Shown piece after piece: positions 1 to 7,152 of a DNA stretch of 18,661 nt. Each line of letters begins with the position of its first letter. Within the stretch, counting starts at the first letter, position 1. The translations under genes and the position numbers were made by a program. Source of the stretch: an uncultured Eubacterium sp. (GTDB taxonomy: Bacteria; Bacillota; Clostridia; Lachnospirales; Lachnospiraceae); contig CAJUHV010000078.1 in NCBI GenBank assembly GCA_910586445.1, positions 1-18,661 on the forward strand. Direction: 5' to 3'. Under the pieces are notes generated by a model. It was given only the letters and a program-made list of their open reading frames with translations, was not told where the DNA came from and searched no databases.

Positions 1-140
1 TTGTTATTAAAATGTTATGCGTATTTTTATTCATGACAATAGAAAGTTCGCGCAGCGTGCTTTCTATTGTTTATTACAAAAATGATACCAATTCTTTTGC
101 CACAATCGCAATGGAATGGTTAAGAAGAGGAGGAAAGACC
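1..140 (+). promoter_or_regulatory. Leader region upstream of the XRE gene
   Basis: This non-coding stretch contains a strong palindrome (36-70) and, at its end, the ribosome binding site of the regulator (AGGAGG at 128-133). An open frame runs through it in phase with the regulator, but it simply reads through the palindrome and I do not consider it coding. I could not pick a convincing -35/-10 pair; TTGTTA at 1-6 and the AT-rich bases around 22-29 are only weak candidates. The leader probably carries the promoter of the operon, but the true promoter may lie before the window. Confidence 0.4.
25..71. repeat. Palindromic repeat, copy 1
   Basis: This 47-bp stretch is identical to 4480-4526. 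Its core is a perfect 11-bp inverted repeat, ACAATAGAAAG at 36-46 and CTTTCTATTGT at 60-70, around a 13-base loop that itself contains CGC-GCA-GCG (49-57). The flanks TTTTATTC on the left and a T on the right are shared as well. It lacks the run of T after the stem that would make a strong intrinsic terminator. Copy 2 looks like an insertion into an otherwise regular repeat unit, so this may be a small mobile palindromic element. A regulator-binding or RNA-leader role is possible because both copies lie upstream of genes. Confidence 0.75.
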
Positions 141-476
141 ATGCAGGAGATCGATTATATCAAGATCGGAATGAGAATCCGTCAGGCTAGAAAAGCAAAA
201 GGATGGTCACAGGATGTACTCGCAAAGCAGTGCGGGATCAGCATGTCTTTCATGGGACATATCGAACGCGGGACGAGAATTATGAGTCTGGATACGTTTG
301 TCAATATATGCATGGCGCTGAGTGTAGATGCAGACGAACTGCTGTGGGGTGTTGCGCATCCTTCTGATGTACGTCTGGTGGATATGTGGGGACGGCAGGA
401 GAAGAAAGATACAGACAGTTATTCTATGTATATCCGTATTATGAAGTCTGTAGCCGAAATCATGAATGAAGCATAG
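141..476 (+). CDS. XRE-family helix-turn-helix transcriptional regulator
   Basis: A 111-residue DNA-binding protein, probably the local regulator of the polysaccharide operon. Residues about 8-68 form a classical Cro/CI-type HTH_3 domain: GMRIRQARKAKGWSQ, then LAKQCGIS and the recognition stretch SMSFMGHIERGTR, then LDTFVNICMALSVDADELL. The short C-terminal tail (about 70-111) has no recognisable domain. I chose the ATG at 141 because AGGAGG lies 7 bases upstream and the protein then begins just before the HTH. The longer upstream frame reads through the leader palindrome and is not credible. The 3' end overlaps the next gene by 11 bases, suggesting translational coupling. Target sites are unknown; the leader palindrome is one candidate. 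Confidence 0.88.
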   Translation: MQEIDYIKIGMRIRQARKAKGWSQDVLAKQCGISMSFMGHIERGTRIMSLDTFVNICMALSVDADELLWGVAHPSDVRLVDMWGRQEKKDTDSYSMYIRIMKSVAEIMNEA

Positions 477-1692
477 ACGAAGTACTCTGATGCTGGCATC
501 TGTAGCATCTATGATTGATCAGTTTAATATGCCAAATATCCGTCTGATGCAGGAGATGGGATATGAAGTGCATGTGGCGTGTAATTTTAAGGAAGGAAAT
601 ACATGTGATATGCAGCGGATTAGAAAGTTTCAAAAGACGCTGCAAAAGCTGGGTGTCATTCGGCATCAATGGGACTGTCCGCGCAGTGTTTTACCGGTAT
701 CTGGCTGCTGCAGGGCGTATATGCAGTTATGGGAACTGACAGGCAGGTATCATTATGAGTGGATACACTGCCATTCGCCGATTGGCGGTGTACTGGCAAG
801 GGTGGCAGCGCACCGGCGGGGCATCAGGGTGATTTATACAGCGCATGGATTCCATTTTTATCAGGGGGCGCCCTGGAAAAACTGGATATTGTATTATCCA
901 GTGGAAAAATTACTGGCACACTGCACGGATGTGCTGATTACTGTAAACAGGGAAGATTATATGTTTGCGAAAAAGAATCTGAGGGCAAAAAAGATCAGGT
1001 ATATTCCGGGTGTGGGGATTGATATAAAAAAGTTTGCAGTGAAAACGGATGATCAGGAAGAAAAATCCTGTAGGGAATCTTCAGTATGTCCTGCTAGTCA
1101 GGCAGAAATCTTTCGCAGGAAATATCAGATTCCAGATCAGGCAAAAATTCTTTTGTCAGTAGGAGAGCTGAATGAAGGAAAAAATCACAAAATGGTGATT
1201 ACTGCATTGGCGGAGCTGAAACGGCAGGATGTGTACTATCTGATCTGCGGGCAGGGTGCGCTGTATGATGAGCTGGAGAAGTATGCACGAAGTCTGGGAG
1301 TGGGAAACTGTGTCCGTATGCCGGGTTTCCTTGAAGAACTGGTGTGGATTTATCAGAATGCTGATATTTTTGTATTTCCATCATTAAGAGAAGGAATGCC
1401 TGTATCATTAATGGAGGCAATGGCGGCAGGGCTGCCATGTGTAGTTTCGGATATTCGGGGAAACAGGGAGCTGATTGATGATGCAGGCAGAGATCTGGTG
1501 TGCAGCGGCGGCATCAGATTTTCATTAGGACATCCAGAGCAGCTTCATAATGCACTGCGGATGTTGTTAGATCATGCATCATTGAGGCAGAAATATGGAA
1601 GGTATAATCAAAAAAGGATTAAAAGGTATGGACAAGAAGCAGTGCAGAGACGTATGAAGATGATTTATGAAGAGATAGAAAAATGCAAATGA
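466..1692 (+). CDS. Glycosyltransferase family 4 (EpsF/CapM-like)
   Basis: A 408-residue retaining GT-B glycosyltransferase that probably transfers a sugar from a nucleotide donor to the lipid-linked glycan at the cytoplasmic face. The N-terminal half shows LMLASVASMIDQFNMPNIR, HCHSPIGGVLAR (101-112) and the YTAHGFHFYQG motif (124-134). The C-terminal donor domain has PGVGID (181-186), LSVGELNEGKNH (230-241) and the E-x7-E signature REGMPVSLMEAMAAG with E309 and E317, which normally bind the donor. These motifs are typical of the EpsF/CapM-type branch. A charged, Cys-containing insertion at about 192-213 separates the domains. ATG 466 overlaps the regulator and has no obvious SD, so coupling is likely; ATG 490 is an alternative. 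Donor and acceptor sugars cannot be told. Confidence 0.9.
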   Translation: MKHRRSTLMLASVASMIDQFNMPNIRLMQEMGYEVHVACNFKEGNTCDMQRIRKFQKTLQKLGVIRHQWDCPRSVLPVSGCCRAYMQLWELTGRYHYEWIHCHSPIGGVLARVAAHRRGIRVIYTAHGFHFYQGAPWKNWILYYPVEKLLAHCTDVLITVNREDYMFAKKNLRAKKIRYIPGVGIDIKKFAVKTDDQEEKSCRESSVCPASQAEIFRRKYQIPDQAKILLSVGELNEGKNHKMVITALAELKRQDVYYLICGQGALYDELEKYARSLGVGNCVRMPGFLEELVWIYQNADIFVFPSLREGMPVSLMEAMAAGLPCVVSDIRGNRELIDDAGRDLVCSGGIRFSLGHPEQLHNALRMLLDHASLRQKYGRYNQKRIKRYGQEAVQRRMKMIYEEIEKCK

Positions 1693-1712
1693 TTTTTTTG
1701 AGGAGGAATATC

Positions 1713-2525
1713 ATGCCGGAAGTGTCGGTTATTATGCCTGTGTACAATATAACAGTTTTATCAAGTCTGTCTGTTTTGCAGACCGCAGTTGATTCTATAA
1801 AAAACCAGACCTGTCAGGACTGGGAGCTGATTCTGTGTGATGACGGTTCGACAGATCATACCGTACAGGCTGTTATGAAGGTGATCGGCAATGACAAGAG
1901 GATACGCCTGATTCGAAGCAGGAAAAATCATGGTGCGGGGTATGCCAGAAATCTATGCATTCGTGCATCAAGCGGAGAGTATATCGCGGTTATGGACGCA
2001 GATGATATTTCTGACGCGCGAAGGCTGGAAAGACAGGCGGCATTTCTAAGAAAGCATAAGGAATATGCGTTTGTCGGGTGTAATGTCAAAATGATTGACA
2101 GCCGCGGCATATGGGGAGTGCGCAGAATGAAAGAAATGCCGGATAAGAGAGATTTTTTAAGCACACTGCCGTTTGTGCATCCGTCTATTATGCTGCGGCG
2201 GGAAATTGTCAGGAAGTTAAATGGATATTCAGAGTCAGCGCAGGCGCTGCGCGTGGAGGATTATGAGCTTCTGATGAGACTGTATGCTTGTGGATACAGG
2301 GGATATAACATGCAGGAGATGCTGTTTAGCTATCGGGAAGACAGGAATTCTTATAAGAAGCGGAAGTACCGTTATCGGTTTCATGAATGCAGAATACGGT
2401 TGAAGGGGTTTCGTGATCTGGGAATTTTAAGAGGGCATCTGTGGTATGTGGCTAAGCCCCTGATTGCAGGGATGGTTCCAGGCTGCGTTATGAGGAAAGT
2501 GCGGGAGAACAGATACGGTGAGTAA
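1713..2525 (+). CDS. Glycosyltransferase family 2
   Basis: A 270-residue GT-A fold inverting glycosyltransferase. It has the opening VSVIMPVYN (4-12), the nucleotide-binding LCDDGSTD (41-48), AGYARN (75-80), the metal-binding D95-A-D97 in VMDADD, PFVHPSIMLRR, and the acceptor-side VEDYELLMRL that usually supplies the catalytic base. The C-terminal about 50 residues are strongly basic (KKRKYRYRFHECRIRLKG) with a short hydrophobic stretch, fitting peripheral membrane association. ATG 1713 was chosen over an in-frame ATG 30 bases upstream because AGGAGG at 1701-1706 sits 6 bases before it and the GT2 fold begins immediately. The 3' end overlaps the next gene by 8 bases. Sugar specificity is unknown. 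Confidence 0.9.
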   Translation: MPEVSVIMPVYNITVLSSLSVLQTAVDSIKNQTCQDWELILCDDGSTDHTVQAVMKVIGNDKRIRLIRSRKNHGAGYARNLCIRASSGEYIAVMDADDISDARRLERQAAFLRKHKEYAFVGCNVKMIDSRGIWGVRRMKEMPDKRDFLSTLPFVHPSIMLRREIVRKLNGYSESAQALRVEDYELLMRLYACGYRGYNMQEMLFSYREDRNSYKKRKYRYRFHECRIRLKGFRDLGILRGHLWYVAKPLIAGMVPGCVMRKVRENRYGE

Positions 2526-4356
2526 TATAAAAATATTTGTAACACATACGCCGAACAGCAGCCAGATGTGTGTATCAGACCCGCTGCTTTACCATGTGAC
2601 AGCAGGAAGTGATTTCCAGACAAAACCGCTGCCGGAGGATATGCTGAAAGATAATACAGGAGATCATATCTCGTATAAAAATAAATCTTACTGCGAACTT
2701 ACTACCCAGTACTGGGCATGGAAAAATATAGAAGCGGATTATTATGGTTTCTGCCATTACCGCCGTTATTTTTCCTTTGCGCCGGAAATGCTGCCGGAAG
2801 TTGGCTGGGGCTGCCTGACATATCCATATATGGATGAAAATACAAGAAAAAAGCTGTGCATTCAAGAGCAGAGTATCCGGCAGAAAATAGAACCGTATGA
2901 TTTCCTGATTGCAAAAGGGATACATACCCGTGAGCTGTATGCGGACAGTGTTTATGAACATTATAAAAATGCTTCGGAGTTAAAGATCAGGGATTTAGAT
3001 AGTTTTTGTGAGATACTCTGCGGGAAATATCCCCAGATGAGGGCTGTATCAGAATCATATATGAATGGAAAAACCTTTTATCCCTGCAATATGTTCATTA
3101 TGAAAAAAGAACTTTTTTGTGAGTATTCAGGCATGCTGTTTGATCTGTTGGAAGAATTTGAAAAAAGGACAGACCTAAGCCTTTATTCGAGGGAAGGACT
3201 TCGGACGCCGGGGCACTTAGGAGAGAGATTTGCGGGGATTTATTATGAATATATCAGGCAAAAGGGCGGGTATCGTCTGGGTGAACTGCAGATGGCGCTG
3301 ATTGAGCATACGAAGCCGTCAGATGTAATTGTGCCGGTGAAACAGGAAAAGTTACAGGAAATACCAGTTGTGCTTGCCGCAGACCAGGCATATGTACCCG
3401 TTCTGTTTACATGCATCAGTTCTATCATAGACAACTCAGATGCAGGCAGGAACTATCATATTTATATTTTTCATACAGATATTTCAGAAGATGACATGCA
3501 GGTGTTTGACAGGGAATTGTCACGGCTCAATATCAGGATTGATTTTGTAGATGTAGGTGTGCGGGTGTCCGGCTATCGTCTGCAGGCGAAGGAACATATT
3601 ACAACAGAAACGTTTTATCGCTTTTTGATACTGGATATTTTAAAAGATTATCCCAAGGTGGTTTATCTGGATTCAGATCTAATTGTACATCGGGATATTG
3701 CTGTGCTGTATGATCTGCAGCTTGAAGACAGTCTGCTGGCGGCAGCGATAGATCCTGATTTCGCAGGGCAGTATAACGGGGCGAATCTGGATACAAAGCA
3801 GTACTGTGACGAGGTGCTGGGGCTTTCGAATCCATTTTCTTATGTACAGGCGGGGGTTCTGGTTTTTAATGTGGAGGCGCTGAATCAAAAGATCAGTGTT
3901 CAGGAGCTGTTTCGCATGGCGGATGAGGGAGATTATAAGTATTCAGATCAGGATGTTTTAAATATTGTATGCCAGGGTCGTATCAAAAAGATTCCAATGT
4001 CGTGGAATATGCTGGTCAATAACAGGGGGCTAAGATACAGCATTATCAAATCGGCACCGGCGGGCATACTGGAAGAATATGAGCAGGCAAGGAAGGAGCC
4101 GTATATCATTCATTATGCAGGAGACCGCAAGCCGTGGGATGATCCGAAAGCAGACTTTGCGCAGGCGTTTTGGAAGGCTGCCAGAAAGACGCCTTATTAT
4201 GAAGTGCTGCTGTGGCGGGCTGTGCAGGCTCCGAAAGAGAAAAATACATGGATTGATCGAATAGTGGAGCAGATAAGCCGGATTGCAAAAAAGATACTGC
4301 CACAGGGAAGCTGGATCAGGAGGACAGCGGGCAGGTTATATTGGAACTTGAAATAA
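2518..4356 (+). CDS. DUF4422-GT8 two-domain glycosyltransferase
   Basis: A 612-residue fusion of two putative transferases. Residues about 3-265 match DUF4422, a family found in capsule and exopolysaccharide loci: KIFVTHTPNS, then TQYWAWKNIEADYYGFCHYR (63-82), YDFLIAKG and YPCNMFIMKKELF (188-200). Residues about 282-560 are a GT8 domain: IPVVLAADQAYVPVLFTCISS, FYRFLILDIL, YLDSDLIV with DxD at D385-D387, and near the end HYAGDRKPWDDP, the usual GT8 His-Gly-Lys motif. The tail about 565-612 is basic and ends GRLYWNLK. Start is GTG 2518, inside the end of the previous gene, giving a normal DUF4422 N-terminus. The last codons form the first unit of the repeat array that follows. The fusion suggests two consecutive sugar additions. 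Confidence 0.88.
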   Translation: MSNIKIFVTHTPNSSQMCVSDPLLYHVTAGSDFQTKPLPEDMLKDNTGDHISYKNKSYCELTTQYWAWKNIEADYYGFCHYRRYFSFAPEMLPEVGWGCLTYPYMDENTRKKLCIQEQSIRQKIEPYDFLIAKGIHTRELYADSVYEHYKNASELKIRDLDSFCEILCGKYPQMRAVSESYMNGKTFYPCNMFIMKKELFCEYSGMLFDLLEEFEKRTDLSLYSREGLRTPGHLGERFAGIYYEYIRQKGGYRLGELQMALIEHTKPSDVIVPVKQEKLQEIPVVLAADQAYVPVLFTCISSIIDNSDAGRNYHIYIFHTDISEDDMQVFDRELSRLNIRIDFVDVGVRVSGYRLQAKEHITTETFYRFLILDILKDYPKVVYLDSDLIVHRDIAVLYDLQLEDSLLAAAIDPDFAGQYNGANLDTKQYCDEVLGLSNPFSYVQAGVLVFNVEALNQKISVQELFRMADEGDYKYSDQDVLNIVCQGRIKKIPMSWNMLVNNRGLRYSIIKSAPAGILEEYEQARKEPYIIHYAGDRKPWDDPKADFAQAFWKAARKTPYYEVLLWRAVQAPKEKNTWIDRIVEQISRIAKKILPQGSWIRRTAGRLYWNLK

Positions 4357-4479
4357 GCTGGATGGCAGGCTGTATTGGAAATAGAAATAAGCCGGGCAGC
4401 GGGCAGGCTGTATTGGAAATTGAAATAAGCTGGATGGCAGGCTGTATTGGAAATAGAAATAAGCCGGGCAGCAGGCGGG

Positions 4480-4526
4480 TTTTATTCATGACAATAGAAA
4501 GTTCGCGCAGCGTGCTTTCTATTGTT
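4480..4526. repeat. Palindromic repeat, copy 2, inserted in the tandem array
   Basis: Identical over 47 bases to 25-71. Arms are ACAATAGAAAG at 4491-4501 and CTTTCTATTGT at 4515-4525. Removing 4485-4524 (40 bases) restores a 34-base array unit that lines up with the units at 4330 and 4402, so the palindrome appears to have been inserted into a pre-existing repeat. Exact borders are uncertain by a few bases because the surrounding T and A residues could belong to either side. It lies about 45 bases upstream of the start codon of the GT2-permease gene. Confidence 0.8.
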
Positions 4527-4557
4527 GGAAATTGAAACAAGCCAGACGGCAGGTTTT

Positions 4558-4565
4558 AGGAGGTG
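4558..4565 (+). promoter_or_regulatory. Near-perfect Shine-Dalgarno deciding a GTG start
   Basis: AGGAGGTG matches the anti-SD of 16S rRNA closely and sits 7 bases (counted from the end of AGGAGG) before GTG 4571. This argues against an in-frame TTG at 4532, which would lie inside the repeat array and add residues not belonging to the GT2 fold. Confidence 0.8.
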
Positions 4566-4570
4566 GTGAT

Positions 4571-6397
4571 GTGGTTAAAGTATCTGTGATTATTCCAGTC
4601 TATAACAATGGAAAATATTTAAGACTGATGCTGGACAGCATAATCGGGCAGAGCCTGAAAGAGATTGAGATCATCTGTGTAGATGACGGCTCTACAGATG
4701 AATCAGCCTGTATCCTTCAGGAATATGCCCAAAAAGACAGCCGCATGATCATACTTACACAAAAAAATGCCGGAGCCGGAATCGCGCGTAATGCTGGAAT
4801 GGAAGCTGCGCAGGGAAAGTACCTGTCGATCTTGGATTCTGATGACTGGTTTGAGCCGGATATGCTGGAAAAGGCATATCAAAAATGCGAGCAGGATGGC
4901 GCAGATCTGTGCGTATTCCGGTCAGACCGGTTTGATACACAGACGCAGCAGTATGAGAAAATGCCGGAGACAATACAGGAAAAATTTCTGCCCAAAACAG
5001 TACCGTTTGTCCCACAGGACATTTATCCGCATGTATTTCAGATTTTCATCGGCTGGTCATGGGATAAGCTGTACCGCAGGGATATGGTTATGGAGAGCGG
5101 CCTGCAGTTTCAGGCGCTTCGAACAACGAATGACGCATTCTTTGTGTTTCTTATGAACCTGCAGGCTGACAGAATTACGGTTGTGGATGAGGTGCTGGCA
5201 CACCACAGGGAAAATCTCACAGGGAGCCTGTCAGCTACACGGGAGAAATCATGGGACTGCTGTTTTAAGGCAGTTCATGCAATACAGCAGGAACTGAAAA
5301 AAAGAGGTCAGTATGAACTGGTGGAACAAAGCTTTATCAACTGGGCATTGAATTTTCTGCTATGGAATATTTACAGTATCGACTCGGTCAGTGTAAAAGA
5401 AAAACTGATCGAGAGGATGAGGAAAGTGTATTTTTCTGAGCTGGGATTAGAGAAATATCCGCGGGAATATTTCTTTGATTCAAACGAGTATGAGGAGTAC
5501 CAGATGATCCGCACACAGGGCAGGCTTAGAGAAGAAGCAGATCTGGGTGAGGATGAGGATAATGAAAAGAATTTTCGTAATACAAGGGCAGGGATGATGA
5601 TAGAAAGCGTGAAGTATATTTTGTCAGAGCACAGGAAGAATATACGTCTGCTTATAAAGATGGCATTTATGAATATGGACAGGCAGACGGTTCGTTCCAG
5701 TCTGGGCATGGTATGGACATATTTTCATGACATTATATACATCTTTGTATTTGTGGCATTCCGGCTGTTGATGGCAGGAAACGGCAGTGTGATGGGGATG
5801 AACAGTACTGTTTATATGATGACAGGGATGATTCCGTGGTTTTTTATCAATGATGTGCTTTCACAGGGCAGCATGGCTATCCGCAGCAACAAAGGGATTG
5901 TACAAAGTATACGTTTTTCAGTGACGATACTGCCGACGATCGAAGTCCTGAGTATTTTTTTAAAGAGGATGTTTTCGTTTGTCATGCTGTTTGCGGTTGT
6001 GACGGCATTTGGATATATCCGGTATTTTGACCTGCTGCTGTTCCTTTATTATCTGATCTGCGCTGCTGCCTTATCAGCAGCCATGAATCTGGTGATCTCC
6101 GCGTTTGTGGCAGTGTCAGATGATTTCAGGCAGCTGTATGATGCGCTGCTGCGGGTATTGATTTATACGATGCCGATTTTATGGGATTTTTCGTATGTGA
6201 AGTCTGTGTGGATTAATGTCCTGCTGCGGATAAATCCGATGGTTTACGTGGTAAAGGGGTTTCGTGATGCATTTGTGCTTGGGCCGACGCAGAATGTGGG
6301 TTATACGGCATATTTCTGGGGATGTGTCTTGGTCATTTTTATGGCAGGCAGTTACGTGCAGGACAGGCTGAAGAAATATTATGCAGATTTTGTATAA
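4571..6397 (+). CDS. GT2 glycosyltransferase fused to ABC-2 export permease (Wzm/TagG-like)
   Basis: A 608-residue protein joining an enzyme to a transporter subunit. Residues about 1-320 are a GT2 module: KVSVIIPVYN, CVDDGSTD (37-43), AGIARNAG and DxD D89-S-D91 in ILDSDDW, plus a long C-terminal extension ending near REYFFDSNEYEEY. An acidic linker (about 320-335, EEADLGEDEDNE) follows. Residues about 345-608 are a typical polysaccharide ABC-2 permease: amphipathic entry helix (IRLLIKMAFMNMD), SSLGMVWTYF, about six TM segments, GMIPWFFINDVL and the conserved end NPMVYVVKGFRDAFVLG. Free-standing Wzm/TagG proteins are about 260-280 residues, which matches the second half alone. Start is GTG 4571. 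The ATPase follows 23 bases later. The fusion would tether a transferase to the cytoplasmic mouth of the exporter. Confidence 0.9.
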   Translation: MVKVSVIIPVYNNGKYLRLMLDSIIGQSLKEIEIICVDDGSTDESACILQEYAQKDSRMIILTQKNAGAGIARNAGMEAAQGKYLSILDSDDWFEPDMLEKAYQKCEQDGADLCVFRSDRFDTQTQQYEKMPETIQEKFLPKTVPFVPQDIYPHVFQIFIGWSWDKLYRRDMVMESGLQFQALRTTNDAFFVFLMNLQADRITVVDEVLAHHRENLTGSLSATREKSWDCCFKAVHAIQQELKKRGQYELVEQSFINWALNFLLWNIYSIDSVSVKEKLIERMRKVYFSELGLEKYPREYFFDSNEYEEYQMIRTQGRLREEADLGEDEDNEKNFRNTRAGMMIESVKYILSEHRKNIRLLIKMAFMNMDRQTVRSSLGMVWTYFHDIIYIFVFVAFRLLMAGNGSVMGMNSTVYMMTGMIPWFFINDVLSQGSMAIRSNKGIVQSIRFSVTILPTIEVLSIFLKRMFSFVMLFAVVTAFGYIRYFDLLLFLYYLICAAALSAAMNLVISAFVAVSDDFRQLYDALLRVLIYTMPILWDFSYVKSVWINVLLRINPMVYVVKGFRDAFVLGPTQNVGYTAYFWGCVLVIFMAGSYVQDRLKKYYADFV

Positions 6398-6420
6398 ATA
6401 TATAAACAAAGGAGCCTTGC

Positions 6421-7152
6421 ATGGAAAAAGCAATTATTGTAAAGAACCTGTCTAAAAATTTTTATTTTTTCAAGCAGGATTACCGTATCCTGCAGTGGCT
6501 CTTTACAAAGAAAGGATACGAGAAAGAGCGGCAGGTGTTAAAGGAGATTTCATTTGAAGTCGGAAAAGGTGAGATTGTCGGATTGATCGGCGTGAACGGC
6601 GCAGGCAAGTCTACTTTAATGAAGCTGATTGCCGGGATTACCTATCCGTCATCAGGAGAAGTAGAAGTTAATGGCAAGGTCGGCTCACTGATTAATCTGT
6701 CTGCGGGATTTCATCCTGATTATACCGGCAGGAAGAATATTTATTATAAAGGCACGATTATGGGAATGTCCAAGACAGAGATTGACAGTATCATTGATGA
6801 AATCTGTGATTTTGTAGATCTGGGCGATTATTTCGATCAGCCGCTTCGAATGTATTCTTCGGGCATGTCGGCGCGGCTGGGATTTGCGCTGGCGGTATAT
6901 TCTAGGCCTGAAATCCTGCTTATTGATGAAGTGCTTGCTGTGGGTGATAAAAATTTTCAGAAAAAATCCAGACAGAAGGTGGTTGAGATGTTTCAGCAAA
7001 AGAAGTCAGTGATTTTTTCTTCGCATTCGGATGAATTAATCCGGCAGTTCTGCAGCAGGGTGGTTTATTTAAGGGGCGGCAGGATTGTGTTTGACGGAGA
7101 TGTGGAGGAAGGGCTGTTGAAATATAATGATGATCTTAGAGGGAAAAAGTAA
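6421..7152 (+). CDS. ABC transporter ATPase for polysaccharide export (Wzt/TagH-like)
   Basis: A 243-residue nucleotide-binding subunit pairing with the permease half of the preceding gene to export a lipid-linked glycan. It shows Walker A GVNGAGKST (57-65), the family-specific AGFHPDYTGRKNIY where other ABC proteins carry the Q-loop, signature YSSGMSARLGFALA (145-158), Walker B ILLIDEVLAVGD (165-176) and the H-loop His202 in FSSHS. The protein ends soon after the ATPase core, so it lacks the C-terminal carbohydrate-binding domain of long Wzt or the extension of long TagH proteins. Glycan recognition by a fused domain is therefore absent, resembling the short group-2-capsule type. SD AAAGGAG lies 6 bases before ATG 6421. 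The gene overlaps the next one by 26 bases. Confidence 0.93.
   Translation: MEKAIIVKNLSKNFYFFKQDYRILQWLFTKKGYEKERQVLKEISFEVGKGEIVGLIGVNGAGKSTLMKLIAGITYPSSGEVEVNGKVGSLINLSAGFHPDYTGRKNIYYKGTIMGMSKTEIDSIIDEICDFVDLGDYFDQPLRMYSSGMSARLGFALAVYSRPEILLIDEVLAVGDKNFQKKSRQKVVEMFQQKKSVIFSSHSDELIRQFCSRVVYLRGGRIVFDGDVEEGLLKYNDDLRGKK

Larger units (their letters stand above)
4330..4566 (+). repeat. Tandem array derived from the 3' end of the GT8 gene
   Basis: Five units, the last one interrupted, plus a partial sixth follow each other: 4330-4363 (34 bases, covering the last codons and stop of the GT8 gene), 4364-4401 (38), 4402-4435 (34), 4436-4473 (38), 4474-4547 (34 once an insertion is removed) and a partial one from 4548. 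Short and long units alternate, giving a 72-base higher-order period. Each full unit keeps the core GGCAGGCTGTATTGGAAAT or a close variant, which in frame spells G-R-L-Y-W-K/N, so the array is repeated copies of the gene tail. It ends in the ribosome binding site of the next gene (AGGAGG 4558-4563). There are no unique spacers, so it is not CRISPR. Confidence 0.85.

Noticed and set aside
36..72. Intrinsic transcription terminator at the leader palindrome
   Set aside because: The stem is strong, but it is AT-rich with a 13-base loop and is not followed by a run of T on either strand; the second copy lies directly before a gene in the same operon.
12..140. In-frame N-terminal extension of the XRE gene through the leader
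   Set aside because: It reads through the palindrome that also occurs at 4480-4526 outside a gene, has no SD, and puts foreign residues before a normal HTH start with a strong SD at 128-133.
4341..4535. Small open frame of 64 residues in the tandem array, with repeated peptide motifs
   Set aside because: The repeated peptides simply reflect the DNA repeats and the inserted palindrome. There is no SD, and the repeat core is explained as copies of the GT8 gene tail in another frame.
4330..4566. CRISPR array
   Set aside because: Units lie head to tail with no unique spacers of constant length, no cas genes are nearby, and the core matches the end of the adjacent gene.
4767..5156. 129-residue frame inside the GT2-permease gene
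   Set aside because: It is an alternate frame of a conserved GT2 domain, with Arg-, Ser- and Trp-rich composition typical of shadow frames.
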